NCBI GenBank assembly: GCA_029339505.1
Contig: JAQISU010000003.1
Span: 15,713,001 to 15,777,000, forward strand
Reading direction: 5' to 3'
DNA from: Unio delphinus
Lineage: Eukaryota > Mollusca > Bivalvia > Unionida > Unionidae
Length of the DNA stretch: 64,000 nt
Made by a program: the position numbers and the translations under genes. Shown in pieces: positions 1 through 13,379 of this stretch. The first letter of the stretch is position 1, and each line of letters opens with the position of its first letter. The notes beneath the pieces were generated by a model. The model was not told the origin of the DNA. It did no database searches and saw only the letters and a program-made list of their open reading frames with translations.

Positions 1-399
1 TGATAACAAAAAATTTCATTGGTTTTATAATTGCACACCTACAAGTCCCAGCAGCTGAAAAATTTAAAGCTGAGGTTTTACATCTATCAGACAACATCTG
101 AATTTCTGCTTGTAAAGGAAGCCACAGCAGGTAAAGCATTTGACTCACAAAGGACAATGGGTTTTATACATGATATGGCCAGCTCAGGTTAGCAACCTCT
201 GTATATCCTTGGGAAAGACACTTAGCACCTATTTTCTTGGCATGATGTAGCTAATAAAGTGATATTGAAACCACTTTGAAAACAAAAATCTACTAAGAAA
301 TATACTAGAATTTAACCAAATTGATTGCTAATAGCACAAGAGTTAACTGCTAGCTCTGAAAATAATACCATAGCAAACATGCTGGATATGGAAAAATAC
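1..399. other. Probable intron of the minus-strand gene
   Basis: Left of the donor at 399 the reading frame soon stops and no further exon can be supported. No recognisable repeat or RNA gene is seen. Confidence 0.4.
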
Positions 400-3300
400 C
401 TGTCTTTGCATCAACAAAGCTTTCTTTTTGACTCTTCCCATCAGAGGATGAAGAACTGTCCATCCCATGACCTGCTTCTCCCTTCATTCCAGTGGCCCAG
501 ACAAGGCCTAATGTCTTCAATTGATTATCTGCTGGTAGCAAATTGTCCCATACTATTTCTACATCTTTTTCTGAATTAATAATTTGTTCTTCATCTTGAT
601 ATATGTCCTGAAAAGGTGTTTTTTTCATAATCATAAATGAGGATCTACATGGATGAATTCTGTGAATATCTGGCATACTGACTGAGGTTGGCATACTGAC
701 TGAGGTAGGCATACTGACTGAAGTTGGCATACTGTCTGAGCTATGCTTATTTGTTTTAGAACCAACTGTTACCGTAGCAACAGTTGCAGCATCTCTTAGC
801 TTCATGCTAGTATATGAATTTGATTTTAAATTGTCTAAAGGGTGACTAGTCTTGTCTAAAGAGTGACTAGTCTTGTCTAAAGAGTGACTAGTCTTGTCTA
901 ATGGGTGACTAGTTTTGTCTAAAGGGTGACTAGTCTTGTCTAAAGAGTGACTAGTCTTGTCTAAAGAGTGACTAGTCTTGTCTAAAGAGTGACTAGTCTT
1001 GTCTAAAGAGTGACTAGTCTTGTCTAATGGGTGACTAGTTTTGTCTAAAGGGTGACTAGTCTTGTCTAAAGAGTGACTAGTCTTGTCTAATGGGTGACTA
1101 GTTTTGTCTAAAGGGTGACTAGTCTTGTCTAAAGAGTGACTAGTCTTGTCTAATGGGTGACTAGTCTTTTCTAATGGGTGACTAGTCTTTTCTAATGGGT
1201 AACTAGTCTTGTCTAATGGGCAACTAGTCTTGTCTAAAGGTTGACTAGACTTAACTAAATGTAGACTTTTCAATTGTGAATTCTGAACTGAAGCATATGA
1301 GGAATCCTTTGCTGCTCCACAATGTACCAATGTTCTTAAATGCAATCTGCTGCTTGGATTTATCTTCAATGGCTCATAAGAAAGAGATGATTTTGTTGAT
1401 TTGTCTGCACTTAATGACATTTGCAAATTTTGATGGAGAGGTGGATTTGGTCCTGGCTTACTGGTCTGAGGTTGATTCAGGATAAGGCCCCTAATAGGAA
1501 TGCACTGATATGTTACTGAAGACATCTGCAACCCTTTGGGTGAAGCTGACTTCACAAGGGGAAAAACTTTCATTGGTACATTTCTTTGTTGTAGAATTTC
1601 AGGGACCTTAAAAGATGTTTTGGTTAAAGTCTGTGCTGCCAGCTGAGGAGTACTGATACCTTGAGAAGTTTGTGCTGTCAGCAGTCGAGCAATGATACCT
1701 TGAGAAGTTTGTGCTGTCATTGGTCGAGTACTGATACACTGAGAAGTCTGTGCTGTCAGCAGTGGAGTATTGATACCTTGAGAAGTCTGTGCTGTCAGTG
1801 GTGGAGTACTTATACCTTCAGAAGTCTGTGCTGTCAGCGGTGGAGGACTGATATCTTGAGAAGTCTGTGCTGTCAGTGGTGGAGTACTTATACCTTTAGA
1901 AATCTGTGCTGTCAGCGGTGGAGGACTGATATCTTGAGAAGTCTGTGCTGTCAGTGGTGGAGTACTTATACCTTTAGAAGTCTGCGCTGTCAGCGGTGGA
2001 TGACTGATATCTTTAGAAGTCTGTGCTGTCAGTAGTGGAGTACTTATACCTTGAGAAGTCTGTTCTGTCAGTGGTGGAGCCCTGAAACATTGAGAAACCT
2101 GTGCTGTCAGTGGTGGAGTACTAATACTGTGAGAAGTTGGTGCTGTCAGCTGTGGAGCACTGATACCTTTAGATGGTGCTGTCAGCTGTGGAGCACTGAT
2201 ACTTTTAGAAGTATGTGCTGTCGGCCATGGCGAACTTATACCTTTAGAAGTGTGTGCTGTCAGCATTGGAGCACTGATACATTGAGAAGCCTGTGCTATC
2301 AGTGGTGAATTTCTGATACATTGAGAGGCCTGTGCTGTCAGAGATGGAGTACTAATACCGTGAGAAATATGTGCTGTCAGTGGTGGAGTACTAATACCAT
2401 GAGAAGTATGTGCTGTCAGTGGTGGAGTACAAATAACTTTTGAAGACTGTGAAGTCAGTGGTGTAGTACTGATACCTTGAGAAGTCTGTTCTGTCAGTGG
2501 TGGAGTACTGACACCATGAGAATTATGTGCTATCAGTGGTGGAGTACAAATAACTTTTGTAGTCTGTGAAGTCAGTGGTTGAATACTGATACCTTGAGAA
2601 GTCTGTGCAGTCAGCTGTGGAGCACTGATACCTAGAGACACCTGTGCTGTTAGCAGTGGAGGACTGACACTTTGAGAAGTCTGTGCTGTCAGAGGATGAG
2701 GACTGATACCCTGAAATCTAAAGTCTTTTGTATAGTTTTTCATGAGAGTTATCTCTTTACCAGTCAAATCTTTTCTTGCTGCTGCAGTTGTGTTTGCCAC
2801 TAAAGATGCTGTAGAACTCATTTCTCTTTTAGTGTTAGAAAAATCTGAAATTTTGTTAAAAGTGAAAGCTGAAGCTAAATGTGCTGAATCAGCACAGTCT
2901 GACCCTGATCTAGCATCATTACTCCCATAGTCATCTATTGGCTCAATTTTCACTATTGACAGATCAACAGAAGGACTGTCACATTTTTCATTCTCCAAAG
3001 AATTGTTTTTATTTTTAGAATTCCTTCCTTCATCTGGAGCACCATCATGCACACTCTCGACTGGATTTTCTCTAAAGTCATGGTTAATCTCAATTTTAAT
3101 CCATTCTGTATTCTTTCCATCCTTCTGACATGGGTAATCAAATGGTATTGATGAATCACCTTTCTCCAGATGTTTATGGCCAATTCTGTTTTGATCATGG
3201 TTGTACCCACTTTGAACTTTTGCAACATCAGTTTGATTCTGATTGTCTTGATTAAAGAATTCATCATCATAAGTTCTTCCAGCACAAGATTGAGCCTTTG

Positions 3301-4813
3301 CTTTTCCTGTTGCATCAGTTTTCCTACCAGAATAGATGTGCTTATTCTCAACATGCTCATGTTCTACACCATCCTGTATCTGTGGTCTGCTCTGTAGTCC
3401 TTTGCCTTCGGGTTTCAAGTCATCCTTTGTTTTATTTTTCATGGCCTCTGTTACTATATCCATCATCACTACATTCAGAAGGTCATCATTCCAAACATCA
3501 CACTCAAATTCCTCTTCAAAATATTCTGACACTGGAAATTTGTCAGGTGATGGCATGGATGTAGTGTCTTTCTGTTCTGGAACTCTTTCTGAATTTGAGT
3601 TGGACCCACCAACTACAGGATTGGACAAAGATGTATGTGTACATTTATTCTTCACATAAAATACATTGTTTTTCTCCTCACCTGCTTCCTTACTTTTATC
3701 CAGTCGCAGTTCTTTCTCTCCCTCCAGCTCTTTACAATTATCCTGTCCCAGTTCCTCCTCTCCATCCACTTCTTCCCATTCATGATTTTTCATCCCTTTT
3801 TCATTATGTTCCTTTTCCTTCTCCTCTTTCATTAGCTCATCCTCCTGATAGCCCCCAACTTCATTTTCCTCTTTATCCTTATCCTTTTTAGTGACATTTT
3901 TGTAACCACAATCATCATCATCATTATTATCAATATCAATTATTTCCATCTGACTGTCCATTATCTCTATATCCATTGTTTTCTTGTTTTCCATATCAGA
4001 GTTACCTGATCGTTCTAAAGTTCCTGATAATATATCAACATTTGCTTTGGATTCAGACCTGGACTTTTCTTTATTGATTGCTTTGGAATTTATGGCAGGA
4101 CTAATTTGACCTTCCTTAGGTTGGGACATCACAATGTCACTCTTATAAATATCAATAATACTTGCAGTCTGGGGATACTTTTCATCATTTCGATTGTTGC
4201 CTGGAGAGGAAATCTTACTACTAGAAGTATCTTGTATATCAAAGACAAACCGGTTTTCCTCATCATCCATTCTGTCCTTAATTTTATCCTCATAATCTTG
4301 AATGGACCCGTTATCTCCAGAACGACTTTCATCATAATGAATGACACTGTGTGTACCATACATCCGAAATTCACTATTTACTTCCTTTTGTACATCTTTG
4401 AAGAAAAGTGAGGAAAATTCCTTCTCATTCAAAGTCTTTTTCTGAATTACACACGAGTCATTGAACCTGAATTTAACAACCTCAGCAATGCTACACTCAA
4501 CATGTTGATAAGGACCAGTTTTGGGTGCAAGTTTTGAAACAGAAAAACAAATCTCATCATTTTCCATACAAATTGTCCAAATGCTATCAGAAACAAATGT
4601 CTGGAAACTTTTACACTCACAGCCAATTTCTGGATTGTGAAAATTACGCTTCAATCTAACATTGACATCATAGGACACATTGATCTTGTTAGCTTCAAGC
4701 TGGGAGTGCTTCCACATGTCAATAAATAGTTGTAACTGCCTAATTGGAAGGGTGATTTTAAGGGCCCCTATTGGGCATAATCCTGGATTAGCATTGTTAA
4801 AGTCTGGATCCAT
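400..4813 (-). CDS. Long exon of an unrecognised repeat-rich, acidic protein
   Basis: The frame stays open for almost 1490 codons from the ATG at 4813. I do not recognise the family. The N-terminal ~150 residues look like a folded domain with several Cys. Residues ~150-450 are highly acidic and Lys-rich. The C-terminal half is two in-frame minisatellites (13-residue units PPLTAQTSQGIST, then 7-residue units DKTSHSL). A good splice donor (ACAG|GTATTT on the minus strand) lies at 400/399, so the last residues of the open frame, down to 350, are probably intron read-through and the gene continues left of the window. On the 5' side an acceptor-like tract ends at 4857, so the exon may run 4856-400 with a short 5' UTR. 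It points away from the PLEKHA8-like gene. Disordered scaffold or nuclear protein is only a guess. Confidence 0.6.
831..1250 (-). repeat. 21-bp coding minisatellite (7-residue units)
   Basis: About 20 tandem copies of a 21-bp unit (core TGTCTAAAGAGTGACTAGTC on the plus strand) keep the frame of the long exon and encode DKTSHSL/DKTSHPL. Variants alternate in a higher-order pattern, as expected from unequal exchange. Confidence 0.9.
1635..2715 (-). repeat. 39-bp coding minisatellite (13-residue units)
   Basis: About 27 tandem units of 39 bp, in frame with the long exon, encode variants of PPLTAQTSQGIST. Units are more diverged than in the 21-bp array, so this array is older or under constraint. 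Confidence 0.88.
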
Positions 4814-5007
4814 TTCTACACAGTAAATTATGCTAAATCAGCATCCATCAAATGACCTGAAATGAAACAACAGAGCATGTTAATTGTGAAACAAATTGAA
4901 ACCTGCCTAGTGGACACTTCCACATAAAGAATATTTGTGAAACTCTATCTTATGCATACTAGGTCAAGGACAAAATCTGAGATCTTTTGAGCATTTTGTC
5001 CATATTC

Positions 5008-5567
5008 AGTGTAGTGCAGTGGAGGTCATACATATTTAGTGTAGTGCAGTGGAGGTCATACAGATTCAGTGTAGTGCTGTGGAGGTCATACACATTCAGT
5101 GTAGTGCAGTGGAGGTCATACATATTCAGTGTAGTGTAGTGGAGGTTATACAGATTAGTGTAGTGCAGTGGACGTCATACAGATTCAGTGTAGTGCAGTG
5201 GAAGTTATACAGATTAGTGTAGTGCTGTGGAGGTCATACATATTCAGTGTAGTGCAGTGGAGGTTATACAGATTATTGTAGTGCAGTGCAGGTTATACAG
5301 ATTATTGTAGTGCAGTGCAGGTCATACAGATTCAGTGCAGTGCAGTGGAGGTTATACAGATTAGTGTAGTGCAGTGGAGGTTATACAGATTAATGTAGTG
5401 CAGTGGAGGTCATACAGATTCAGTGTAGTGCAGTGGACATCATACAGATTCAGTGAAGTGCAGTGATGGTCATACAGATTCAGTGTAGTGCAGTGGAGGT
5501 TATACAGATTATTGTAGTGCAGTGCAGGTTATACAGATTATTGTAGTGCAGTGCAGGTCATAATTAT
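5008..5567. repeat. 30-bp tandem repeat array
   Basis: About 18 imperfect copies of a ~30-bp unit built on ATTCAGTGTAGTGCAGTGGA followed by GGTCATACAG. It is non-coding; degenerate echoes of TAGTGCAGT continue to ~5950. Confidence 0.9.
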
Positions 5568-6662
5568 ATTACACATGAGCATTGTTTTCTAGATGAAGTT
5601 GCAATGTTGTGACTTACAGTGTTTGAGAGAAGTCCGTATGAAGGACAATATATTGACAGCTGCAGCAGTAACCCACATTAAAATGTATAGACTATGCTAT
5701 GCTATGTCGATACTAGTGTAGTGTTATGCACACTCAGTGAAGTGTAGTGTATATCATAACTATGCTACACTTCAGCATCTTTTATGGATAAGTTTCAATG
5801 TTGTAACTTAAATGGTTTGAAAAAGTCATTGCAAAAGACAATATTTGGACAGCAACAGCAGTAGCACACATAAAAAGGTTATTTATTATGATGTGTTCAA
5901 GCTGGTGTACTGTAGTATTCTGTAGACCCAGTATACTACAGTGTCTAGGTATAATGGAAAGTGAACAGACATGGTTAATTACACTTTATGTATACTCAAG
6001 ATCACTAACACTAAAAAACTGTTAAGTTAAAAAGCTTGTATAAAATAGCCAGCAATAGATAATATTATAATACAAATTAGCATAAAGCAACTATTAAACA
6101 TGGCAGTAAAACCTGCCTTATGCAATTCCTCTGAGCGAGCATCAGTCATTAACAACCAAAATCATCATTATCAAATTGATTTAATTATATAAATGTAGCT
6201 GTGAGCAAACACCAGCTGAACACAACCAGTGACCACTGTAACAAGATAATTGGGTGGGATTTCCAGATTCACAACAGAACACTTTTGACAATGACATACA
6301 TACAATGTTTAATAATGAATGACTTGCATGAGCATTTAATCATGAAAACGTGTTTGTGTATATTATTCAAATATTGGATTAATTAACATAATAATGCACA
6401 AATATAATAATGAAAAGTACAAATAAATTACTCTAAAAGATATAAAGACAAGGGGTGAATGGTTCACAGTGATTTCACAATAAAAAGATGGATACAGTTT
6501 ACTCAACTAGCAAACAATGTAGAATTTTACTCATGTAGTAAAATGTATTCACTCAGATAGTGAAATTATGCAAACAAACAAAATATAGACATACAACTTA
6601 TCTTTACAGTTCCGAAAGATACATCAGGTTTTACGGACCCCAAAATTAGCCCATAGCTAATA

Positions 6663-6668
6663 GATTAA

Positions 6669-6699
<31 letters not shown>

Positions 6700-7372
6700 A
6701 ATGAGGACTTTGTAAAGCGCCTATTCTTTTGAAGCTCTAAGCACTTTACACCATCAATAATGATATGACTACACTACAGAACAACAAATGACAAAAACAA
6801 TGAAATTGGAAAACATAAAACATGCTGAAAACATATAAAATACAAAACATTATTAGGTTGCAAAATTTGTCCCTGCAGTTGAAACAGGTGAGTCTTAAGA
6901 GCACTCTTAAAAGGGACCACTGTGTCTCTGTGTATAATTTCACTGGGCAATTCATTCCATGTCGTCGGGCCCTGGTGTGCAAACGAACGTTGTCCATATG
7001 ACGTTGTTTTCACCTTGGGAACAATGAGTATACGATTATCAGAAGAAGAACGTAAGGATCTAGCTGGTGTATACACATGGGTGAGGCTGGATAGGTATGT
7101 TGGACTGGAGTCTATCATTGAAACATAGCACAGAGAACAAATTTTGTGTTTGATTCTGTATCGAATTGATAGCCAATGTAGGGTACAGAGCAGTGGTGAG
7201 GTGTGCTCTGATCGAGGTACTCTAAAGATGATCCATGCAGCTGTGTTTTGAACTTTTTGAAGTTTCTTGAGTAAATATTGTGATGAACCAGACAGAATTG
7301 AGTTACAATAGTCCAGTCTTGAAAGTACTAATAAACACACAAGTGTTTTAGTGGCATCAACTGAAGTGGCAT
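6663..7372 (-). mobile_element. 5'-truncated CR1/L2-like non-LTR retrotransposon with TAA tail
   Basis: The minus-strand frame 7340-6774 encodes the C-terminal end of a non-LTR reverse transcriptase. It shows the SRLDYCNS start, the LQKVQNTAAW segment, HWLSIRYRIKHKI, and the closing WNELPSEI...FKSALKTHLF block typical of CR1/L2 elements. The 3' end is a (TTA)n microsatellite at 6663-6703, the usual tail of this group. The 5' part is missing, so it is a dead-on-arrival copy. Two shorter copies of the same 3' end occur at ~9795 and ~45955. Confidence 0.85.
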
Positions 7373-7988
7373 CATCTTAGATTACATATAAGAAGATACA
7401 CTTTGTCATCAGTACACTTTATTTCTGCTCCACGGCTGCTACAGTTCAGCTTCACAGCTGCTATGGTTAATTCCTGTGGTTGGCTTTCAGCTTGCACCAT
7501 GTCAACCTCGATCACTCTGATAACTTTGAATGCTTGGGTCACTCTGGTCACTCTAGACACCATAGACACTACAAACCTTCTGGACACTCCAAATACATAG
7601 CTCTACACACTCCAAACAGCTCTATATAACACAGCTTTACACACTCCGGACAACTGAAAATATATCAAATACCATGTAATATACATGATACGGGCATAAA
7701 AACTTACCATTATAGACAGTAGGTTATACAAATTACATTATCGGAACAATAATTACAAAATAACAGGTTCAGAAGTAAACCTAACCTGGCTCAATAAGAA
7801 TCCTACTGTACAAAACATTTCTTAAAAATCTAGCTTTAATATTACTAATATAAATCCCCAAGTCTCAAACAAGAATAGAAATACGTGCATTAAACTGTGT
7901 AAACCAAAGCTACATAGAAAACATACAAAAATAAACGTGGTAGTACAATAGTTATATCATATATACAAGAATTAATAAACTTACATAC

Positions 7989-8110
7989 CTCTACAGCTGA
8001 AGATGTGTAATTCCTTACAGTAGACCCTCTCACTGACACGACTATCCATAATGTAAACAGCTTTACCTACAGTGAGGCATTTATGCACAGATATCGTCTG
8101 TGCACTGGAA
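7989..8110 (-). other. Candidate 5' non-coding exon of the minus-strand gene
   Basis: On the minus strand a strong donor (GTAGAG|GTATGTAAG) ends a non-repetitive stretch at 7989. Together with the acceptor-like tract before 4856 it would make a leader exon joined to the long exon. This is inference from splice motifs only; the 5' limit is not defined. Confidence 0.25.
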
Positions 8111-9319
8111 GCATTTGGAACTTCCAATCAAAAACATTTCGCACGTGCGGCATATGATGGGGTTAAGTTAACTCACTATTTTGAAATACAACACAATATA
8201 CATTAATCACCCTTGGGTATCATTGTACACACACAAAAAACATGAGTACATGTGTTTAATAAATTAAAGAGTTTATACAATTCCACGACAACCACAATTT
8301 TTAAAGAGAAAATACATTAGAATGCTGCTATGAACAACCACTTTGCAAAACCAGACATTAGCATATTATTTTACACAAGGCCATGAATTACTGGATTTTC
8401 CAAGTAAAATAAAAGTAATAATTCATTGGAGTGAATTAAGAATTTTTTTTACTGCAACATCAATAACGTGATAAACATAAAATTCAAAGTTATTCTTAGA
8501 TGCTTATGTGGCCATTTGGTAAAATGGCTACATCGTGTAGAAGCCAACTCCAGTTCAAATCCAAAAAGGCACAGCTAAGTTTGTTTTTCTTAATGTGCAA
8601 ACTTACTTTCAACTGGGAAGAGATTTATGTCAATATTTAAATTATCTGTTTGAATAGTCGTGATACAAAACAGAACTTTAATGGTAAACTGTAGACATCT
8701 TGCAGGATTCAGTGAGAAATCAGTTACTTCAATCTATTACACAGACAATAAACACGGGTACATTTTGCTAGCCAATACATTTAAGTACAAAATAATAATA
8801 AAATTCTCAAGTGAATAATATATATTTCATCTCATGGGTGAAAAACTTGAATATTTTCAACCCACTAATTGAAATATACATACGTTATTCATTCCTAGCA
8901 AGCAATCCTCAATGCAGTTTCCATAGTAAGCACAAATAATTTGAGTTATCATGATCACATATGTTGTTTAATTTTAACTAATACATGTACATATATTCAT
9001 AAAGTTATTATTTTTCACTGACAAATATTTAGTTAAAAGCATCAGTGATTCATGATTTATATACATTGTTCTTCTCTTTTTAATTTCAGTAATTTTACTC
9101 TCTAGCTCTAATTAAATTATTAAATCATCTAATTACAAGATAAACAATTTTTAGGTTATTATTTGTTCATTTATTTATATATTAAGTGTTTAAATATATT
9201 AAAGTTTCCCTAATATTTCAGCACTCATTAAATTTAGTTTAATGTGAAATTAAGCTGATTTAAGTTTCCTTTCATTAATGATTCATTTGAAAGCCATCCC
9301 TTTCTTTCCCAAAGAAATT

Positions 9320-9320
<1 letters not shown>

Positions 9321-9366
<46 letters not shown>
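9321..9366. repeat. (TAA)n microsatellite
   Basis: About 15 TAA/AAT units. It may be the tail of a LINE copy but no LINE body is recognised next to it. Confidence 0.9.
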
Positions 9367-9368
<2 letters not shown>

Positions 9369-9791
9369 GAAGCCATGTGTATTGGTCAAGCCATGTTTGT
9401 CTGTGCAAGCTAATGGTCTTTAAGGCCTGATGCCATACAAGTGTAATTTTCTAATGCAACACATATAATAAATCTTCTATATAAATTTGATATCACATAT
9501 TGTCATCATAATCTTATTTCAGCTGAAACTTTCTGGGATCTTTCATGGTACAGTTAACTTGATCTGGAAATGAATCTGCCACTTTTCCACAGGTGTGCTT
9601 TAAGTTCTGTCATAATAAAATTCAGGTTTTTTGTTTTTTTTTATATAAAAAGGCTTCAGAATCCTTTATCATCAGTGACATACTGTTGTCATCTTCCATT
9701 GGACTAAATGGCTTAAGGCTACTATTCCTATACAATATGAATCCTGTCCATACACTAAACAACTTTAAGTATAAGATAATGGATTCAACTA

Positions 9792-9794
<3 letters not shown>

Positions 9795-9839
<45 letters not shown>

Positions 9840-9985
9840 GACTTTGTATAGCGCCTAATCTTTCGAAGCTCTAAGCGCTTTACACCATCAATAATGATAT
9901 GACTACACTACAGAACAACAAACGACACAAACAATGAAATTGGAAAACATAAAAACATGCTGAAAACATATAAGATTAACAGATA
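9795..9985 (-). mobile_element. Short CR1/L2-like LINE 3' end with (TAA)n tail
   Basis: A TAA array at 9795-9836 is followed by ~145 bp nearly identical to the 3' terminal part of the LINE at 6704-6840 (shared blocks GAGGACTTTGTA and CTACACTACAGAACAACAAA). This is a second, more truncated insertion of the same family in the same orientation. Confidence 0.8.
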
Positions 9986-10049
9986 CATTTTGTTTTAGCA
10001 TTTCATCCATGCAAACAGTCTTTGTAGTAACATAATATAAACAGATTTT

Positions 10050-10282
10050 GTTTGTTTGCTTGATGGGATTTTTAATGTAGCTTAAACAATTTTTCAGTCA
10101 TATCGCTACGATGTCTGCAGTGAGGCAATTTATAGTGATGTCTAGCACTGAGGCATCATGCCAAGCGAGGCAGCTGTTAGTACCATATTTGTGTAAGTCT
10201 TTAGTATGACTCGGCCGGGGATCAAAATTATGACCTCCCGCTTCCACAGCGAACTCTCTAACCACTAGGCCACCGAAGCGGT
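10050..10282 (-). mobile_element. tRNA-derived SINE, internally deleted copy
   Basis: On the minus strand the copy starts with a tRNA-like head (GGCCTAGTGGTTAGAG, box A-like, then a box B-like segment before the CCGAGTCATACT block) and ends in the family's 3' sequence. The middle section seen in other copies (CACCCAGTCACATTATCCTG) is missing here. Confidence 0.7.
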
Positions 10283-10296
10283 TAATATAAACTGAA

Positions 10297-10587
10297 ATGT
10301 GTGTGATTGGATTTTTAAAATAGCTTTAACAATTGATATTTGCGGTGTGACAGTTTACAGTGATGTCATGCACTGGGGCATTATGCCACAGACATGTAGC
10401 ATGATATCCCACCCAGTCACATTATCCTGACACCAGGCCGGCCAATAAACTCCTAATGCTGAGCACCAAACGAGGTTGCTGCCAGTATAATTTGTATAGT
10501 CTTTGGTATGACTCAGCAAGGTTCAAACCCATGACGTCCTGCAGTTGAGGTGGATGTTCTAACCACATGTCCACTGGAGTGGTCTAA
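10297..10587 (-). mobile_element. tRNA-derived SINE, near full-length copy
   Basis: Same family and orientation as the preceding copy, from the tRNA-like head at ~10587 to the 3' end at ~10297, including the CCCAGTCACATTATCCTGAC block and the box B-like GGGTTTGAACC on the minus strand. Confidence 0.75.
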
Positions 10588-12088
10588 AAGGAAATGCAAG
10601 ATAGCAAAGAAATAACTGTAAAAGTACACAAGTTCAATTGGAGACATAATTTTACTGCATGATTGATTTCCTTGTGTATAATTTGAGTACTGATTCTGAA
10701 TTTCATTTACTTCCTAAACATTCTATTGGTTTTATGGATTAAATGTCAAAGTAGTATAATTCTGAACACTAATGACTAAATGTAAAATAAATTTATTTCT
10801 AAGTTATAGACTATTTTTCCCTGTTGATCTCTGATATTTTATGACCATTACAAATAGCAAAATTAATGAATTGTTCTAAACATTTTCAACGGTAAGAATT
10901 TTCATATTGTTTAATTATTTTGATGTCTTTAAAGAAATAAACTTATCTCAACACTTTTTTCAATATTAGTTTTTTATGTTTCAGTCAAGAACATACTTCA
11001 ACTTAATCTGATTTCTGCTTAAAATTAATCGCTAAGAGGCTTATTGAAATAACATATGAAGCCCACTACGCTCTACTCCACCACCAATCTCAATCATTAT
11101 GGCCTAAATTCCAAATGAAACAATGAGAACAAACTCTATATCAAAAGATCAACCAAGATTGCTTAATGTATTTTGAAACTAGAAAAATACATGTTTTCAA
11201 GGCCAACAGTCAGAACCAATTCATTTCGATTAAGCATTTTTGACAAAACTTAAATTTGCTTTCTGGATTTGCAGCATCTCAACGATTATGTTATCGCCAT
11301 TATTGTCATGTCTCACATAGCCATTTTCAAGTTTGACGATAATATAAATAGACTTGCATTTGACATCCCAAAATCGAAAATAAATTAATGCAGTTTTTAA
11401 TTACTGCTTCCTGATGAAATAGCTGTGACTTTATCTTTCTTAGAAACTCGTTGTGTGTGACATTCCAAAGAATGACATGTGCATAATGATTTATTTCGTT
11501 TGTACATCACTCAATAATCCGAGTCTCCTTACATCACACCCGACTTCCGATAGTTTGATATTAACAACACCTTAACATCAAGACAGAAATTTTATATATA
11601 TCAATAATGGCGTTGGAATGGTCTGAAAAATAAAGACGTCAATTAAACCTCCCTTCATCTCGAAAATGAATCACACAACTATTTGTTGCATTAGGTTGGA
11701 ATTTTGCTATTCGTAGAAATGTCATGTTTTAATAAATTGCTTTCGAACCGAAATATTTGGTCAATTTATCGTGTTCAAGAACACGTTGAAAGGTTACCTA
11801 ATTCAAAGAGGTGAGATATACCAATATTTTCTTGCATATCGAGGCACTCTACAAGTTACAACCATCACATCGCTCAATGGTAGTTACGTATCATTATCAT
11901 TTAACAAAACAAAATCTAAATGATATTATAATGCAATAAATAACATTAATAAATATATTTACTTAGTATCTATATACAATAAAGAGAATATGTGCACTCT
12001 TAAGATCAATTTTAATTACAAAACTAATATTTTATTGCTAGCTTTATATGTTGACGTTTGACAGAAGGTACAGTACACGACATGCAGG

Positions 12089-12128
12089 ATGGAAGGTGTA
12101 CTTTGGAAATGGACAAATTATTTATCTG
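12089..12128 (+). CDS. PLEKHA8: PLEKHA8/FAPP2-like gene, exon 1 (start of PH domain)
   Basis: The ATG at 12089 opens MEGVLWKWTNYLS, the conserved N-terminus of the FAPP/PLEKHA3-PLEKHA8 PH domain, and the exon ends in phase 1 at a GT donor (G|GTAAGG). The start context is strong (A at -3, G at +4). FAPP proteins bind PI4P and Arf1 at the trans-Golgi through this PH domain. PLEKHA8 adds a C-terminal GLTP domain that moves glucosylceramide; PLEKHA3 lacks it. Here the GLTP start is seen in the last two exons, which identifies PLEKHA8 rather than PLEKHA3. An out-of-frame ATG at 12082 just upstream could act as an overlapping upstream ORF. The remaining GLTP exons lie to the right of the window. 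Confidence 0.88.
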
Positions 12129-13379
12129 GTAAGGAATGATTAAGATTAATGACACGTATGCTGTAATAATCCAGTCATTTACGTGTATTTGCTGAAAATT
12201 AAATTGTGGTTAGCCAATTAAAGTTAATAAAGAGATAATATAATATTTCCGGCAGCAGGAAGTTGCCGTCAATAATTATGTTCAGCTCGCAGCAAGAATT
12301 TTATCACACCTCTCTTATCTCATTTCAGATAGTTATATTGGGGTGTTAGGTAAAAGCGTATTTTCTGTTTAAAGCATGGAATTCGTCGAAATCATGCAAC
12401 ATTGTCGCTTTTACATTTATCATATGTCCTCAATAAGCTTTGGATTTTTTTACCATATGTAGCAACAGGGCATGTAGTCCTTCATTTAAGACCCGACGCT
12501 GATATTTATGTTTGGGGCGTCAGAGTCTTACTGCCTAATGAACAGCGCTGTGTAGTGTGTTTTGAACTCTATGACAAGAGAATAAGAGGTGAAAATTTCA
12601 TGATTATCACATACTTGGCAATAAATATCAACATTCAGAGTTATTGTTATACTTTGTTGTCTTGATTGTAATCGACTCAAAATCTGACACTAGCAAATGA
12701 ACGCATTTTTATGTTCCTTTGGCACGCATTTCAATTGGTTGCAATGCAATGGTGGCTGAGGAATGCCGAAGTAGGATTCAACAAGGCCGTTTTATTTTAA
12801 CGAAACCAAAGTATCAAAGTATCAAGTATTTTAACAGCATGCAACATTTCGTTTGATTCAAGAAATATTTTCCGATTGGAACCGACTTGAACATACTTTG
12901 GCATACCTCGACCACTGTCGCATTTCAACAAATTCAAATGTATGTCAACTGAACAAGAAAATGCATCCGTTTGCAAGTGTCAGATAATGATTCCACCAGG
13001 TTAAAAACAGCACAGTAAGTATATTAATTAAACATAAATTAGTGGAAGAGTGTCAATATAGGTTGCCAAGTATGTGCGATATTCATGAAACTTTGACTAC
13101 TCATTACGATGTCGACGGCATCGGAACAGACTACACAAGGCTGTTAATGTGTTATTCAGATCGTAAGGCATAGCACTTCAGCAAAATCAACATGTGCCAT
13201 GTCTTACAGGTAAGAATACAGGGCATGATTTCTTTCCAGTATTATATAGAATGTGTAAAAATCGGATGTTTTTCTAAATAAATTCAGTTTGCAAAATTAA
13301 AAAACGAACACCGAATGATTTTTTTTAAAAAAATCATTCAGATGAAACAGTTATATATAGACTGCTCCAATGGTTTAGT

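Larger units (their letters stand above)
4857..12088. other. Intergenic or 5'-intron DNA between two divergent genes
   Basis: This stretch separates the minus-strand repeat gene from the plus-strand PLEKHA8-like gene. It contains a 30-bp tandem array, a CR1/L2-like LINE end, two further TAA microsatellites, a short LINE fragment and two SINE copies, all listed separately. A possible 5' exon of the minus-strand gene lies near 8 kb. I see no other coding sequence. Confidence 0.6.

Noticed and set aside
12402..12665. 87-codon frame in PLEKHA8-like intron 1
   Set aside because: No homology, no splice signals that fit, and no support beyond length.
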